A stretch of DNA of 57,970 bases from JAYELX01 sp964544065 (GTDB taxonomy: Bacteria; Chloroflexota; Anaerolineae; Anaerolineales; UBA11858): the NCBI GenBank assembly GCA_964544065.1, contig CAZJBA010000001.1, positions 1-57,970 on the forward strand. Direction: 5' to 3'. Of the stretch, positions 1-8,615 are shown one piece after another. The notes beneath the pieces are model-generated. The model worked only from the letters and a program-made list of their open reading frames with translations, did no database searches and was not told the DNA's origin. A program made the position numbers and the translations under genes. How positions within the stretch are numbered: the stretch's first letter is position 1; every line of letters starts with the position of its first letter.

Positions 1-33
1 ACGACTTCAGTCGCAAGTTTTTGGAAGTTTCAT

Positions 34-714
34 CTACTCGAATGATAAACACTTTAAAAACAATCTAGCGGCTCCCTCCGGCTCATCTTTGGTAAAGGCG
101 AGTATTGGTAACTCTAATCGCGCTTGGAATGGTTCCGGCAAGGAGATCACTTGGGTGCGCTCGTCGAGGCTGGCTTCGGGCACAAATCCGATCGCGACCT
201 CGCTATTTGTAACAGCTTCTAACATGGCTTCGGGATCGGGGGCCAATAGTACGCCTGGGGTATAGCTCCCCTCCAAGAGATGGGTCTCGAAAATGTGATG
301 GAGGGGATCATTGGCAGGATAGGTCCAGGCCTGATAGGGTGGTTCTAGGGAGGTGTAGCTGTTGCGTATAGCCATTGCGTTGATGGCGGTTGGGTCGATG
401 GCGGGATTGGCGATCATGACCAGGGAGTATCTCCCAAGCTGGGTGCCGACAAACGGGACTCCCTCGGGGGGGGGACTCGGTGACAGGAACACATCAGCCC
501 CTTGGAGGTCGGGCGAGACTCGTTCCTCCACGAGCAGGACCATCTCCGGGATTTGTCCGGCGCAATCATGCAAGCGGGATTCCATCCAGCCTAACGTGGG
601 TGGATAGGCCACGGTGATTGTCTCCGGGGTGGCCGGGGGAGGCGCGTACTCGAACGATGAGCAGGCGCTGGCGATCAGGAGAGGAATCAGTATCAAAAAA
701 TTGCGCATAGCCAT
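34..714 (-). CDS. Substrate-binding-like lipoprotein
   Basis: Predicted secreted lipoprotein of 226 residues. The N-terminus is a short signal peptide with a lipobox-like A-S-A-C ending at Cys18, so it should be tethered outside the membrane. The remainder, with an early strand of the type TITVAYPP, a VGTQLGRYSLVMIANP segment and a late VAIGFVPEAS segment, resembles the periplasmic binding-protein fold of the PstS/tungstate-binding kind, but it is shorter than a full transporter binding protein. ATG 714 and ATG 708 are both possible starts; neither has a clear ribosome site. It follows uppP by 22 bp on the same strand and may be cotranscribed. No permease is nearby, so the ligand is unknown. 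Confidence 0.75.
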   Translation of the reverse strand: MAMRNFLILIPLLIASACSSFEYAPPPATPETITVAYPPTLGWMESRLHDCAGQIPEMVLLVEERVSPDLQGADVFLSPSPPPEGVPFVGTQLGRYSLVMIANPAIDPTAINAMAIRNSYTSLEPPYQAWTYPANDPLHHIFETHLLEGSYTPGVLLAPDPEAMLEAVTNSEVAIGFVPEASLDERTQVISLPEPFQARLELPILAFTKDEPEGAARLFLKCLSFE

Positions 715-736
715 TTTGTGGGGCCGCGAGGAGAAA

Positions 737-1495
737 TCACAGCCAAATGACCAAAAGGTTGAGCAGCCCGAAACCGGCGCAATAGATGGCGAAGGTGGTC
801 AAAGATTGCCGGTTGAGAAAGCGGAGCAGCCAGCGAATGGAGAGGTAACCGACCAGGGCGGCGGTGACGAAACCGGCCAGGAAGGCGGGCAGCAGGTCGA
901 GAAAGTGAGGGATTTGGATTAGCTTAATAGAACCGGCCAGTCCCGCGGCCAGCATCACGGGGACGGAGATCAAAAACGAGAAGCGCGCCGCTGTGGCCCG
1001 CTTGAAATCTCGCAGCATGCCCCCGCTGATGGTCGCCCCGGAGCGGGAAATCCCGGGGAAAATGGCCAAGATTTGAAATACGCCCACCCAGAGGGCATCG
1101 TACCATTTGATCTCATCGAGGGCGCGTTCGCGTTTACCAAAATATTCACCGATCAAGAGCAATGCAGCGGTGGCAAACAAAAACAGCGCGGCTGCCAAGG
1201 GACTGCTGAAGGCGCGTTCGAACGTTTCTGCAAAGAGCAGGTAGGCTACCCCGGCTGGAATGGTGGCGAGAATCAGGTACCAACCCAGGCGCGCTTTTTG
1301 GTCTCGAAAGGGTTTCCTTTGCCATAAAGCTTGCAAAGTCGTTGTGAAAATTTGGTAGAGATCGCCCCAGAAGTAGACAAACACGGCCACAAGCGTGGCG
1401 ACTTGCACCAACACATCGAAGAGGAAGGCGTCTTGCTTGGGCAGCTCCCAGCCGAGCAGGTTGGGAATCAAGACCAGGTGTCCTGAACTGGAAAT
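737..1495 (-). CDS. uppP: Undecaprenyl-diphosphatase UppP, start lost in N gap
   Basis: Integral membrane phosphatase that recycles undecaprenyl pyrophosphate to the lipid carrier used in peptidoglycan synthesis; its loss gives bacitracin sensitivity (family BacA/UppP). The readable part begins with the first signature ISSSGHL and contains the second, PGISRSGAT, in the middle, followed by several hydrophobic helices to the C-terminus. Only about 25 N-terminal residues, including the start codon, are missing, because the gene runs into the 100-N gap. It lies downstream of tgt on the same strand. Identification is firm; the 5' end cannot be given. Confidence 0.93.
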   Translation of the reverse strand: MSSSGHLVLIPNLLGWELPKQDAFLFDVLVQVATLVAVFVYFWGDLYQIFTTTLQALWQRKPFRDQKARLGWYLILATIPAGVAYLLFAETFERAFSSPLAAALFLFATAALLLIGEYFGKRERALDEIKWYDALWVGVFQILAIFPGISRSGATISGGMLRDFKRATAARFSFLISVPVMLAAGLAGSIKLIQIPHFLDLLPAFLAGFVTAALVGYLSIRWLLRFLNRQSLTTFAIYCAGFGLLNLLVIWL

Positions 1496-1595
1496 NNNNN
1501 NNNNNNNNNNNNNNNNNNNNNNNNNNNNNNNNNNNNNNNNNNNNNNNNNNNNNNNNNNNNNNNNNNNNNNNNNNNNNNNNNNNNNNNNNNNNNNN
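1496..1595. other. Assembly gap of 100 N
   Basis: A run of exactly 100 N, the usual scaffold placeholder. It cuts the 3' end of tgt and the 5' end of uppP. The bases on either side do not overlap each other, so sequence is really missing here. By family lengths about 75-80 residues of Tgt and about 25 of UppP are lost, so roughly 300 bp should be absent rather than 100. Confidence 0.97.
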
Positions 1596-2496
1596 GTACC
1601 AAAGGGCGTGGATCGTCTTTGTATTGGGCGTTGCCGATGTTGATGCGGCCGCGGGGTCCAAAGGCGGCCTTGTGACGGGCCATGCGGGTGGGTAGCACAC
1701 AATCAAAAATGTCCACGCCTCGCTTGACCCCGTTGATCAGGTCTTCGCTGGTGCCCACTCCCATCAGGTAGCGCGGCTTGTCCTCCGGCAGAATGGGGTT
1801 GACAACCTCCAAGATGGCGTGCATTTCCGCTTTGGTTTCCCCCACCGAGAGTCCGCCGATGGCGTTGCCGGGAAAATCCAGCCCGGCGATGGTGGCGGCT
1901 GACTCTGCCCGTAAATCTGGGAAGATGCCGCCTTGCACGATCCCAAACAAGGCTTGGTCAGAACGGGTTTGAGCTTCTTTGCAGCGTTTGGCCCAATCGT
2001 GCGTGCGGTCCATGGCTTTTTGGCTGTAAGCGCGCTCGTAAGGGTCGGCGCACTCGTCGAACGCCATGATGATATCGGCGCCGAGATTTTCCTGGATTCG
2101 GATCGCCTTTTCGGGCGTGAAGCGGTGGCGGGAGCCGTCGATGTGACTCTGGAACGTTACCCCTTCATCGTCGATCTCGTTGATGTCGCCCAGCGAGAAA
2201 ACCTGGAACCCGCCCGAATCGGTCAGAATCGGGTGGGGCCAATTCATGAACTGGTGCAATCCACCCAAATCGGCGATGATTTCATCACCCGGCCGCAGGT
2301 AGAGATGGTACGTATTTGCCAGAATCAAGCTGGCTTGCATGGCTTTCAATTGAGCCGGGGTGATGGCCTTGACCGTTGCCTGGGTTCCCACCGGGGCAAA
2401 AAGAGGGGTTTCCAAGGGGCCATGAGGCGTATGAAAAATCCCGGCCCGGGCCTGGCCATCCTGGGCGATCAATTCGAATTTGAAGTTGGCATTCAT
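1596..2496 (-). CDS. tgt: Queuine tRNA-ribosyltransferase Tgt, 3' end lost in N gap
   Basis: Exchanges guanine at the wobble position of GUN-anticodon tRNAs for the queuosine precursor preQ1. Visible hallmarks are the TDSGGFQVFSLG segment with the general-acid Asp, the FTPEKAI and DIIMAFDEC motifs, GGLSVGE, and FDCVLPTRMARHKAAF with the nucleophilic Asp. The protein is readable for 300 residues from ATG 2496 and stops at the N gap just before the expected C-x-C-x2-C zinc site and C-terminal helices. Family members are about 370-380 residues, so this is truncation by the assembly, not a pseudogene. Confidence 0.95.
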
Positions 2497-2570
2497 AACA
2501 GAGCTAGATTATACCGTAAAATAGATTTGCACGACTTTCGCTTAAGAACAATCGAACTTACACGCATACC

Positions 2571-2600
2571 TTTCGAGCCTGATGCGAACAGTGATATAAT
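2571..2600 (+). promoter_or_regulatory. Possible promoter of the aminotransferase gene
   Basis: A perfect -10 hexamer TATAAT lies at 2595-2600, with a weak -35 candidate TTTCGA at 2571-2576 and an 18-bp spacer. It would give a leader of about 210 nt before the aminotransferase start. That leader holds the inverted repeat at 2679-2762. Confidence 0.4.
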
Positions 2601-2678
2601 CTCCTCGTTGAGTCGATCGTTTCAAACCTCTCCACGGGCGTCCCGGAACGTGAAGATGGCATCTGCGAAGAAGTATCG

Positions 2679-2762
2679 TAAGCGTTCACGGGGGCGTTAT
2701 TCTTGCCGCGCTTCCCCTGGCGGGACGCAGAGCGCGGCGAGAGTGACATGCCTGAACGCTTA
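2679..2762. repeat. Intergenic inverted repeat, TAAGCGTTCA family (copy 1)
   Basis: The spacer between tgt and the aminotransferase gene (2497-2820) has no credible gene. It contains TAAGCGTTCA at 2679-2688 and its exact reverse complement at 2753-2762. The arms extend imperfectly outward through AAGTATC/GATAC-like bases. A second element with the same ends is at 15320-15480 in another intergenic region, so this is a dispersed family. It may fold in the leader RNA of the aminotransferase. Confidence 0.6.
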
Positions 2763-2820
2763 CGGAGTATCTTCATTAAGAAGAACAATTTAATCATCAG
2801 ATGTGATAGGAGAATATGAC

Positions 2821-4140
2821 ATGCAACCTCTTAATATCCCTGGTCCCAAGGCAAAAGCGATCATTGAAAGAGATGCTCGCTATGTCTCCCCATCCTACCC
2901 GCGCTCTTATGAATTTGTCATGGATCATGGCAAAGGCGCAGAAGTGTGGGATGTGGATGGTAATCGCTTTTTGGATGGCGTTGCCGGTATTGCCGTTAAT
3001 AGTACAGGACATAGCCATCCTCGGGTTGTTCAGGCCATCAAAGAGCAAGCTGATCAATTCTTGCATATTTCTTCAGATTTTTATCATTCTAAATGGGTCG
3101 AGTTGTCTGAAAGGCTCAATCAAATTGCGCCATTTGACGAGGACGCGGTCAGCTTTTTGACCAATTCGGGCACGGAAAGCGTTGAAGCTGCGATTAAATT
3201 GGCTCGTCATCACACCGGCCGGAGCGAATTTATCGCTTTTCTGGGCGCTTTCCACGGCCGCACGATGGGCTCGCTGGCTTTCACGGCCAGCAAGCCGGTC
3301 TATCGGCGCGGCTTTTTCCCCTTGATGAATAGCGTCGTCCATGCGCCCTATCCCGATCCCTATCGTCCCCTTTTGCAAATCAACCCCGGAGAGCCGTATG
3401 GCGAGCGCGTCATCCGTTACATCGAAGAGGAAATTTTGACTCATTTGTTACCTGCTGAGGAAGTCGCCGCGGTGGTTGTTGAGCCGATTCAAGGGGAGGG
3501 CGGTTACGTCGTCCCGGAGGAGAGCTTTTTCCCGGCCTTGCGTCAACTCTGCGACCGGCATGGTATCCTCTTGATCGTGGATGAAATTCAGTCGGGCATG
3601 GGGCGTACCGGTAAGTGGTGGGCTGTGGAAAACTTTGACACCGGGCCGGATATCGTTTGTGCGGCTAAAGGTATTGCTTCTGGCGTACCCTTGGGCGCTG
3701 TCCTAGCCAAGAAAAGCATCATGACCTGGCCTAGTGGCGCCCATGGAAACACCTATGGCGGCAACCCTCTGGCCTGCGCTGCCGCTTTGACTACGATCGA
3801 TTTGGTTGAAGAAGAGTATCTCCAAAATGCCGCTGAAATGGGCCAATATACCCTCGACGCTTTGGCCGAAATCCAGATTCGCCATCCGCACATCGGCGAT
3901 GTGCGCGGTATCGGTTTGATGATTGGGATCGATTTTGTCAATAATCAAAACACGCGCGCCCCTTACGATGCTTTCCGCGACGAGGTAGTTCACCACAGCT
4001 TCAAGCATGGATTACTGCTGTTTCCTTGCGGGGCCAGTGCGATCCGTTTTGTGCCGCCTTTGTGCATTACCCAGGAGCAAATTGATGAAAGCCTGCAAAT
4101 CTTTGAGCACGCCATTACCTTAACCGAGAGAGAGACCTAA
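2821..4140 (+). CDS. Class III aminotransferase (acetylornithine/4-aminobutyrate type)
   Basis: PLP-dependent aminotransferase of fold type I, 439 residues. It carries the family markers: WDVDGNRFLDGVAGIAVNSTGHSHP near the N-terminus, SGTESVEAAIKLAR, the VDEIQSGMGRTGK stretch containing the cofactor Asp, and CAAKGIASGVPLGAV with the Schiff-base Lys. ATG 2821 is preferred over the in-frame GTG at 2803 because AGGAGA at 2808-2813 sits 7 bases upstream of it. Members act on 4-aminobutyrate, N-acetylornithine or other omega-amino acids; the sequence alone does not decide the substrate, and no arginine or GABA genes are nearby. The following kinase starts 12 bp after its stop. Confidence 0.9.
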   Translation: MQPLNIPGPKAKAIIERDARYVSPSYPRSYEFVMDHGKGAEVWDVDGNRFLDGVAGIAVNSTGHSHPRVVQAIKEQADQFLHISSDFYHSKWVELSERLNQIAPFDEDAVSFLTNSGTESVEAAIKLARHHTGRSEFIAFLGAFHGRTMGSLAFTASKPVYRRGFFPLMNSVVHAPYPDPYRPLLQINPGEPYGERVIRYIEEEILTHLLPAEEVAAVVVEPIQGEGGYVVPEESFFPALRQLCDRHGILLIVDEIQSGMGRTGKWWAVENFDTGPDIVCAAKGIASGVPLGAVLAKKSIMTWPSGAHGNTYGGNPLACAAALTTIDLVEEEYLQNAAEMGQYTLDALAEIQIRHPHIGDVRGIGLMIGIDFVNNQNTRAPYDAFRDEVVHHSFKHGLLLFPCGASAIRFVPPLCITQEQIDESLQIFEHAITLTERET

Positions 4141-4152
4141 ACTCCAATTTGT

Positions 4153-5712
4153 ATGCTCCCAGTACTTCCTGATTTTCGCAGTCGCCAACGAGATTATCTG
4201 CTCGAAATCGCTCGGGCCATCACCCAGGAGTTAGACCTGGATAAGCTGCTCACGCGCATCTTGCGCGTTGCAGTGGAGATGCTGGCCGGACAAGCTGGCT
4301 TGATTGCCCTCCGGCAGCAGGATTCCGGCTGGAAGGTGGCTGCTTCTCATGGCCTGCCATCGGATTTCTTGGATCAACTTAATTCCTTGCTAACCAAGGT
4401 GCCGGATCATGAAGACCCGGCCCGGTTCGAGCTCATCGAGATCAATAACATGCTCCAACGGATACCACTCGCCTCCAGCAATGAATTGCTCCGCGGCGTG
4501 GCTTTGCCCCTGATCGCCCATGAACGCGTTGTTGGTCTCACGTTCATATTCCGAACCTACCAGACCACCTTTTCCTCCAACGATCGGGCCCTGTTGCAAA
4601 GTTTCGCCGATCAGGCTGCCATTGCTGTGCACAACGCCCAACTGTATACCCAGGTCAATCGCGAGAAACAACGCCTGGGCGCCCTGCTGGATTCGGCTGC
4701 CGATGGCATTCTCATCCTGGGAGCAAATCACATCATCGAGCGATGCAACCCCGCCTTTGCCCGCTTGATGGGGCAAGAGATTGACGATATCCAAGGCCGC
4801 CTGCACGAAGATGTGATTCGTTGGCTCCATCACGAACAGGGGACCACCCTGGAAGCAGCCGAGTCTGGGGGCTGGCCTTTGACGGCGCATGCTAATCTTT
4901 ACGTTGAGGGCGATATCAAGCGCCCCAACGGGGTTCCCTTGCCTGTTGGAATCACCTATGCGCCTTTGCTCTCACCCAAGGGGCAATTGCTCAATATCAT
5001 CGCCTCGGTGCGTGATATTACCCACTTTCGGGAGGCCGAAGACCTCAAGAGCACCTTTATTTCGGTCATCAGCCATGAGTTGAAAACGCCGGTGGCGCTG
5101 ATCAAGGGATATACCGGCACGTTGCGCCGTGACGATGTCTCTTGGGATGATGAAATCGTTCAAGATAGCCTCGAAGTGATCGAAGAAGAAACGGATCGCT
5201 TGACCCTGCTGATTGAAAATCTACTGGACGCGTCTCGGCTGCAAACGGGTGGCCTCGAGCTCAATCGAACTGATTTGGCCATGGAACCCTTTGCCGAGCG
5301 GTTTGCCGAACGGTTTCGGACCCAGACGACCAAGCACGATATCCTTGTAGATTTCCCTCCTAATTTTCCCGTCGTCCTGGCCGATGAAAATCGCATGGGC
5401 CAAGTTTTTTTGAACTTATTGTCCAACGCAGTAAAGTATTCCCCGGAGGGCGGTGAGATTCGCATTGCGGGACAGACGCGCGCCGATCAAGTCATCATTT
5501 GTGTGCAAGATCAAGGGCCTGGTATTGCTCCCGGCGACATCCCTCACATTTTTGACCGTTTTTACCGTTCCGAGGAGGCCAGTCGAACGACAAAGGGGGC
5601 TGGTTTGGGGCTTTATCTCACCCGCGCTATCGTCCAAGCCCACGGTGGGCGTATTTGGGTGGATCCAAAGCCGGGTGATGGCGCTCGGATTTGCTTCTCG
5701 CTGCCGCGCTGA
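4153..5712 (+). CDS. Cytoplasmic GAF-PAS sensor histidine kinase
   Basis: Histidine kinase of 519 residues with no transmembrane segment. Domain order: GAF (about 15-170, ending in the DQAAIAVHNAQLY helix), PAS (about 175-300), HisKA with the phospho-acceptor His in ISVISHELKTPV, then a catalytic HATPase domain with an N-box around QVFLNLLSNAVKYSP, the QDQGPGIA G1 box and GAGLGLYL G2 box. It should sense a soluble ligand or redox cue and phosphorylate a response regulator. None is adjacent, so it is an orphan kinase. The start ATG 4153 has no good ribosome site but lies only 12 bp after the aminotransferase, suggesting cotranscription. Confidence 0.92.
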   Translation: MLPVLPDFRSRQRDYLLEIARAITQELDLDKLLTRILRVAVEMLAGQAGLIALRQQDSGWKVAASHGLPSDFLDQLNSLLTKVPDHEDPARFELIEINNMLQRIPLASSNELLRGVALPLIAHERVVGLTFIFRTYQTTFSSNDRALLQSFADQAAIAVHNAQLYTQVNREKQRLGALLDSAADGILILGANHIIERCNPAFARLMGQEIDDIQGRLHEDVIRWLHHEQGTTLEAAESGGWPLTAHANLYVEGDIKRPNGVPLPVGITYAPLLSPKGQLLNIIASVRDITHFREAEDLKSTFISVISHELKTPVALIKGYTGTLRRDDVSWDDEIVQDSLEVIEEETDRLTLLIENLLDASRLQTGGLELNRTDLAMEPFAERFAERFRTQTTKHDILVDFPPNFPVVLADENRMGQVFLNLLSNAVKYSPEGGEIRIAGQTRADQVIICVQDQGPGIAPGDIPHIFDRFYRSEEASRTTKGAGLGLYLTRAIVQAHGGRIWVDPKPGDGARICFSLPR

Positions 5713-5731
5713 TGCTTTTTTCGTTTTCCTT

Positions 5732-5830
5732 TATAATAGTGCCCTTGTTGGTAGTATCCAGTCAATGTCATTTCGACAAGGTGCGTTGCACCTTGCCTAC
5801 GCTGGCTTATGTTAATGACATTTGAAATGA
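5732..5830. repeat. Intergenic spacer with palindrome and TATAAT box
   Basis: Between the kinase and the CpXC gene. TATAAT at 5732-5737 could be a -10 box for the downstream gene, although no good -35 precedes it. The hairpin AAGGTGC-GTT-GCACCTT at 5778-5794 is flanked by AATGTCATTTCGAC and AATGACATTTGA, short words that recur in other spacers of this window (AATGACATTTGA also near 15098). It looks like a dispersed palindromic repeat. Confidence 0.45.
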
Positions 5831-5866
5831 TCGTTATTCTATTCTGTTACTCACTTGGAGAAATCT

Positions 5867-7240
5867 ATGCCTACAAAACAAGTTCGCTGCCCCAATTGTC
5901 AGCAACCTATCACCGCTGATGTTCAACAAATTTTCAATCTCGACCAAGACCCACAGGCAAAACAGATTTTACTTTCTGGCGCCTTTAATCTAGCCCAGTG
6001 CCCCCAATGCGGCTATCAAGGTGAATTGCCCTTGCCGCTTGTTTACCACGATTCTGAAAAAGAACTTTTGCTAACTTTTTTCCCGCCGACATTGAGCCTT
6101 CCTCATGACGAGCAAGAGCGTAGAATCGGCGCGTTGATCAACAAGGTGGTCAAGGAGTTGCCTCAAGAAAAACGCAAAGGTTACTTGTTGCAACCCCAAG
6201 CTATGCTCACCCGTCGAGCGCTGGTCGAGCGAGTACTTGAAGCCGACGGAATAACCAAGGAAATGCTCGCGGAACAAGAAGAACGCATGAGTTTGCTTCG
6301 TCGTTTGTTAGCTGCTTCTGAGGCCTCGCGGCCTGAGATCATCGCCCAAGAAGATGAACTGATCGATGAAAGTTTCTTTATGATCTTGTCGCGTTTATTT
6401 GAGAGCATGATGATGGCCGGCGACAAGGGCATCTTGCAAGAAATGCAGTCCTTACAGGGCATGTTGCTAGAACACAGCAGCTATGGCCAACAAGTCAACG
6501 CTGAGATACAGGAACTTGAGTCCGCCCGGGAAGAGCTTGAAGCGCTTGGCCAAAATCTTACCCGCCAAAAACTGCTTGATCTGGTTGTGGCGGCCCCCAA
6601 CGAATCGCGCCTGCGGGCCTACGCTCAACTGGCACGACCGGGGATGGACTATCAATTCTTCCAGATGATGAGCGAATGGATCGAAGCAGCTAGCGAGGAA
6701 GAGCGCGCTTCCTTGCTTGAAAAGCGGGAGCAATTGTTGCAAACCGTCAACGAGATTGACCAGGCCGTCGAAGAGCGAATCCAGCTCGCCCGCCAGAATC
6801 TGGAAACCCTGCTCGAAGCCGACGATATCGAGGCTGCCGTTGAACAAAATCTGCCTGCCATGGACGAATACTTCATTCAGGCTTTGACCCAGGCGCTCGA
6901 GGAATCTCGTGAAAGTGACGATCTGGAGCGTTCCGCCAAGTTACAAACTATTTTGTCGGTTCTCAACGAGAAGATGGAACGCCCGCCGGAATATGAGTTG
7001 TTGGATGAATTAATTGAAATCGCTGATGATGAAGAGGCCCTGGAAAAATCCTTGCAATCTCAAGCCGACGAAATTAATCAGAAGTTGATCCAAATCATCA
7101 CCGGCACATTGGGTCAATTGCAGGCTGGCATCGAGCAATCTCAAGACGGGGCGGAACAACAGCAAGAGATGCTGGAGCGTTTACAGAAAGTCTATAATGT
7201 CGCTTTGAACGTTTCTATGCAGAGAAAGATGAAATCGTAG
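5867..7240 (+). CDS. CpXC-domain zinc-binding protein
   Basis: Protein of 457 residues opening with a CpXC domain: a zinc ribbon formed by CPNCQQPI and CPQCGYQG with the linking LPLPLVYHDSEKELLLTFFP stretch. The remaining 330 residues are charged and predicted to be helical, with many Glu/Gln/Leu repeats typical of a long coiled coil. Family proteins are common in Chloroflexota and Firmicutes but have no established function. ATG 5867 is chosen over the in-frame TTG 5855 because TTGGAG at 5855-5860 serves as the ribosome site. It is probably the last gene of its transcript, since the next genes run on the other strand. Confidence 0.85.
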   Translation: MPTKQVRCPNCQQPITADVQQIFNLDQDPQAKQILLSGAFNLAQCPQCGYQGELPLPLVYHDSEKELLLTFFPPTLSLPHDEQERRIGALINKVVKELPQEKRKGYLLQPQAMLTRRALVERVLEADGITKEMLAEQEERMSLLRRLLAASEASRPEIIAQEDELIDESFFMILSRLFESMMMAGDKGILQEMQSLQGMLLEHSSYGQQVNAEIQELESAREELEALGQNLTRQKLLDLVVAAPNESRLRAYAQLARPGMDYQFFQMMSEWIEAASEEERASLLEKREQLLQTVNEIDQAVEERIQLARQNLETLLEADDIEAAVEQNLPAMDEYFIQALTQALEESRESDDLERSAKLQTILSVLNEKMERPPEYELLDELIEIADDEEALEKSLQSQADEINQKLIQIITGTLGQLQAGIEQSQDGAEQQQEMLERLQKVYNVALNVSMQRKMKS

Positions 7241-7261
7241 GGCGACAGCTCCCCACTAACA

Positions 7262-7400
7262 AATGACATTCTGAGCGAAGCGTCGCAGTTTTGTAAACGA
7301 CGTGGGAGACTCTTCGCTCCGCTCACGCCAGCGGCGGGCACAGCCAGTGACATAAACAAGGTACCATAGGAAAGCAGAGCGAAGAATCTCCTGGTCGGTT
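7262..7400. repeat. Dispersed ATTCTGAGCGAAG repeat cluster
   Basis: Three partial copies of a word of the form TGACATTCTGAGCGAAGCG / GAAGAATCTCC, in both orientations, at about 7262-7283, 7304-7330 and 7375-7392. Related copies are at 15357-15453. This type of palindromic word is scattered through spacers of many uncultured bacterial genomes (recalled, not searched). No gene is visible between 7241 and 7511. Confidence 0.5.
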
Positions 7401-7449
7401 CACAAATAACTCTTTTGTCAATCACATACTGCTGAACCCTCTTAAAATG

Positions 7450-7488
7450 ACCCTCCCCGGGGCCGGAAAAACCAACCTCGGGGAGGGT
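7450..7488 (-). terminator. Hairpin terminator downstream of ychF
   Basis: A perfect 10-bp stem, ACCCTCCCCG at 7450-7459 with CGGGGAGGGT at 7479-7488, around a 19-nt loop. It lies 23 bp beyond the ychF stop. On the minus strand the stem is followed by only a short T run (CATTTTAAG), so it is a moderate intrinsic terminator. It may also stop transcripts arriving from the CpXC gene. Confidence 0.65.
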
Positions 7489-7511
7489 TGCTACCGTTAA
7501 GGGGACGGAAG

Positions 7512-8615
7512 TCAGACGTTGAAACGAAATAAAATCACATCGCCGTCTTGAACGACATAATCTTTCCCCTCGGAGCGCATTCTACCCGCGGCCCTGAGGG
7601 CAGCATCGCTGCCATACTCCACAAAAGTATCGTAGGAAACCACCTCGGCGCGGATGAAGCCGCGCTCGAAATCGGTGTGGATTTCCCCTGCCGCTTTGGG
7701 AGCGGTTGTGCCTCTCTTGACGGTCCAGGCGCGCACCTCTTTTTCGTTCTTGGTGAAAAAATTGATCAGATCGAGAATTTCAAAGCCCCTTTGCACGACC
7801 TGATTCAAGCCGCTTTCCTCGGCACCGGCTAAATGGAGGAATTCTTCCCGTTCCTCGGGGGTCATCACGATCAGTTCTTCTTCCAGCTTGGCGCATAATA
7901 CCATCGAGCTGCTTCCCTGTTCGGCGGCGAAGTCCTCGATGGCTTGGGTGCAGGTTCCGGGTTCTGATAACCCGGTTTCATCAACGTTGGCGACATAGAT
8001 GACGGGCTTGGCGGTCAGGAAACGCATTTCCTGCTCCAAAGCGCGTAATTCGTTGCTTTGCTGATCCGGGTAGCTAGAAATCTGTTTGCCTGCCTCCAGG
8101 TGCTCTTTTAGGGATTGGGCCAGGGCTAACCTGGGCCGGAGTTTTTTGTCGCCTTTCACTGCGCTTTGGAGCCGCTCGATTTTGCGCTCCAATTGTTCCA
8201 GGTCGGCGATGGTTAGCTCTAAATTGATTGTGTTGATATCTTCGATCGGATCCAGCTCTCCGCTGACATGGGCCACATTGGGGTCATCGAAACAGCGCAC
8301 GGCGTGCAAAATCGCGTCCACGTCGCGGATGTTGCCCAGGAACTGATTTCCCAGTCCTTCTCCCTGGCTGGCCCCCTTGACCAATCCGGCGATGTCGACG
8401 AATTCGATCGTCGCATAGATGGCGTTTGGAACCTCTACCAGGGTTTGTATCTTGTCCACGCGGGGATCATGCAAGGGAACGATGGCCTGGTTGGGTTGGA
8501 TCGTGCAGAAGGGAAAGCTGGCCACCTCCGCATTTTGCGCTCCCGTGAGTGCGTTGAAAATTGTGCTTTTCCCCACGTTGGGCAACCCAATGATGCCAAT
8601 TCTGAACGCGCTCAT
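7512..8615 (-). CDS. ychF: Ribosome-associated ATPase/GTPase YchF (OLA1 family)
   Basis: Obg-family P-loop NTPase of 367 residues that binds ATP preferentially and associates with ribosomes. It shows the G1 loop GLPNVGKST, the DIAGLVKGAS G3 region, the deviant G4 motif NVDE (YchF has NxxE instead of NKxD, the reason for ATP preference), and the C-terminal TGS-like domain ending in DYVVQDGDVILFRFNV. ATG 8615 is favoured over the GTG at 8621 because it overlaps the upstream stop as ATGA, implying translational coupling to the phosphatase gene. Confidence 0.97.
   Translation of the reverse strand: MSAFRIGIIGLPNVGKSTIFNALTGAQNAEVASFPFCTIQPNQAIVPLHDPRVDKIQTLVEVPNAIYATIEFVDIAGLVKGASQGEGLGNQFLGNIRDVDAILHAVRCFDDPNVAHVSGELDPIEDINTINLELTIADLEQLERKIERLQSAVKGDKKLRPRLALAQSLKEHLEAGKQISSYPDQQSNELRALEQEMRFLTAKPVIYVANVDETGLSEPGTCTQAIEDFAAEQGSSSMVLCAKLEEELIVMTPEEREEFLHLAGAEESGLNQVVQRGFEILDLINFFTKNEKEVRAWTVKRGTTAPKAAGEIHTDFERGFIRAEVVSYDTFVEYGSDAALRAAGRMRSEGKDYVVQDGDVILFRFNV

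Noticed and set aside
1933..2793. Long plus-strand frame opposite tgt
   Set aside because: Antisense to conserved Tgt motifs and without a recognisable domain.
2558..2797. Minus-strand frame of 79 codons in the spacer before the aminotransferase
   Set aside because: Low-complexity composition, overlaps an inverted repeat, no ribosome site.
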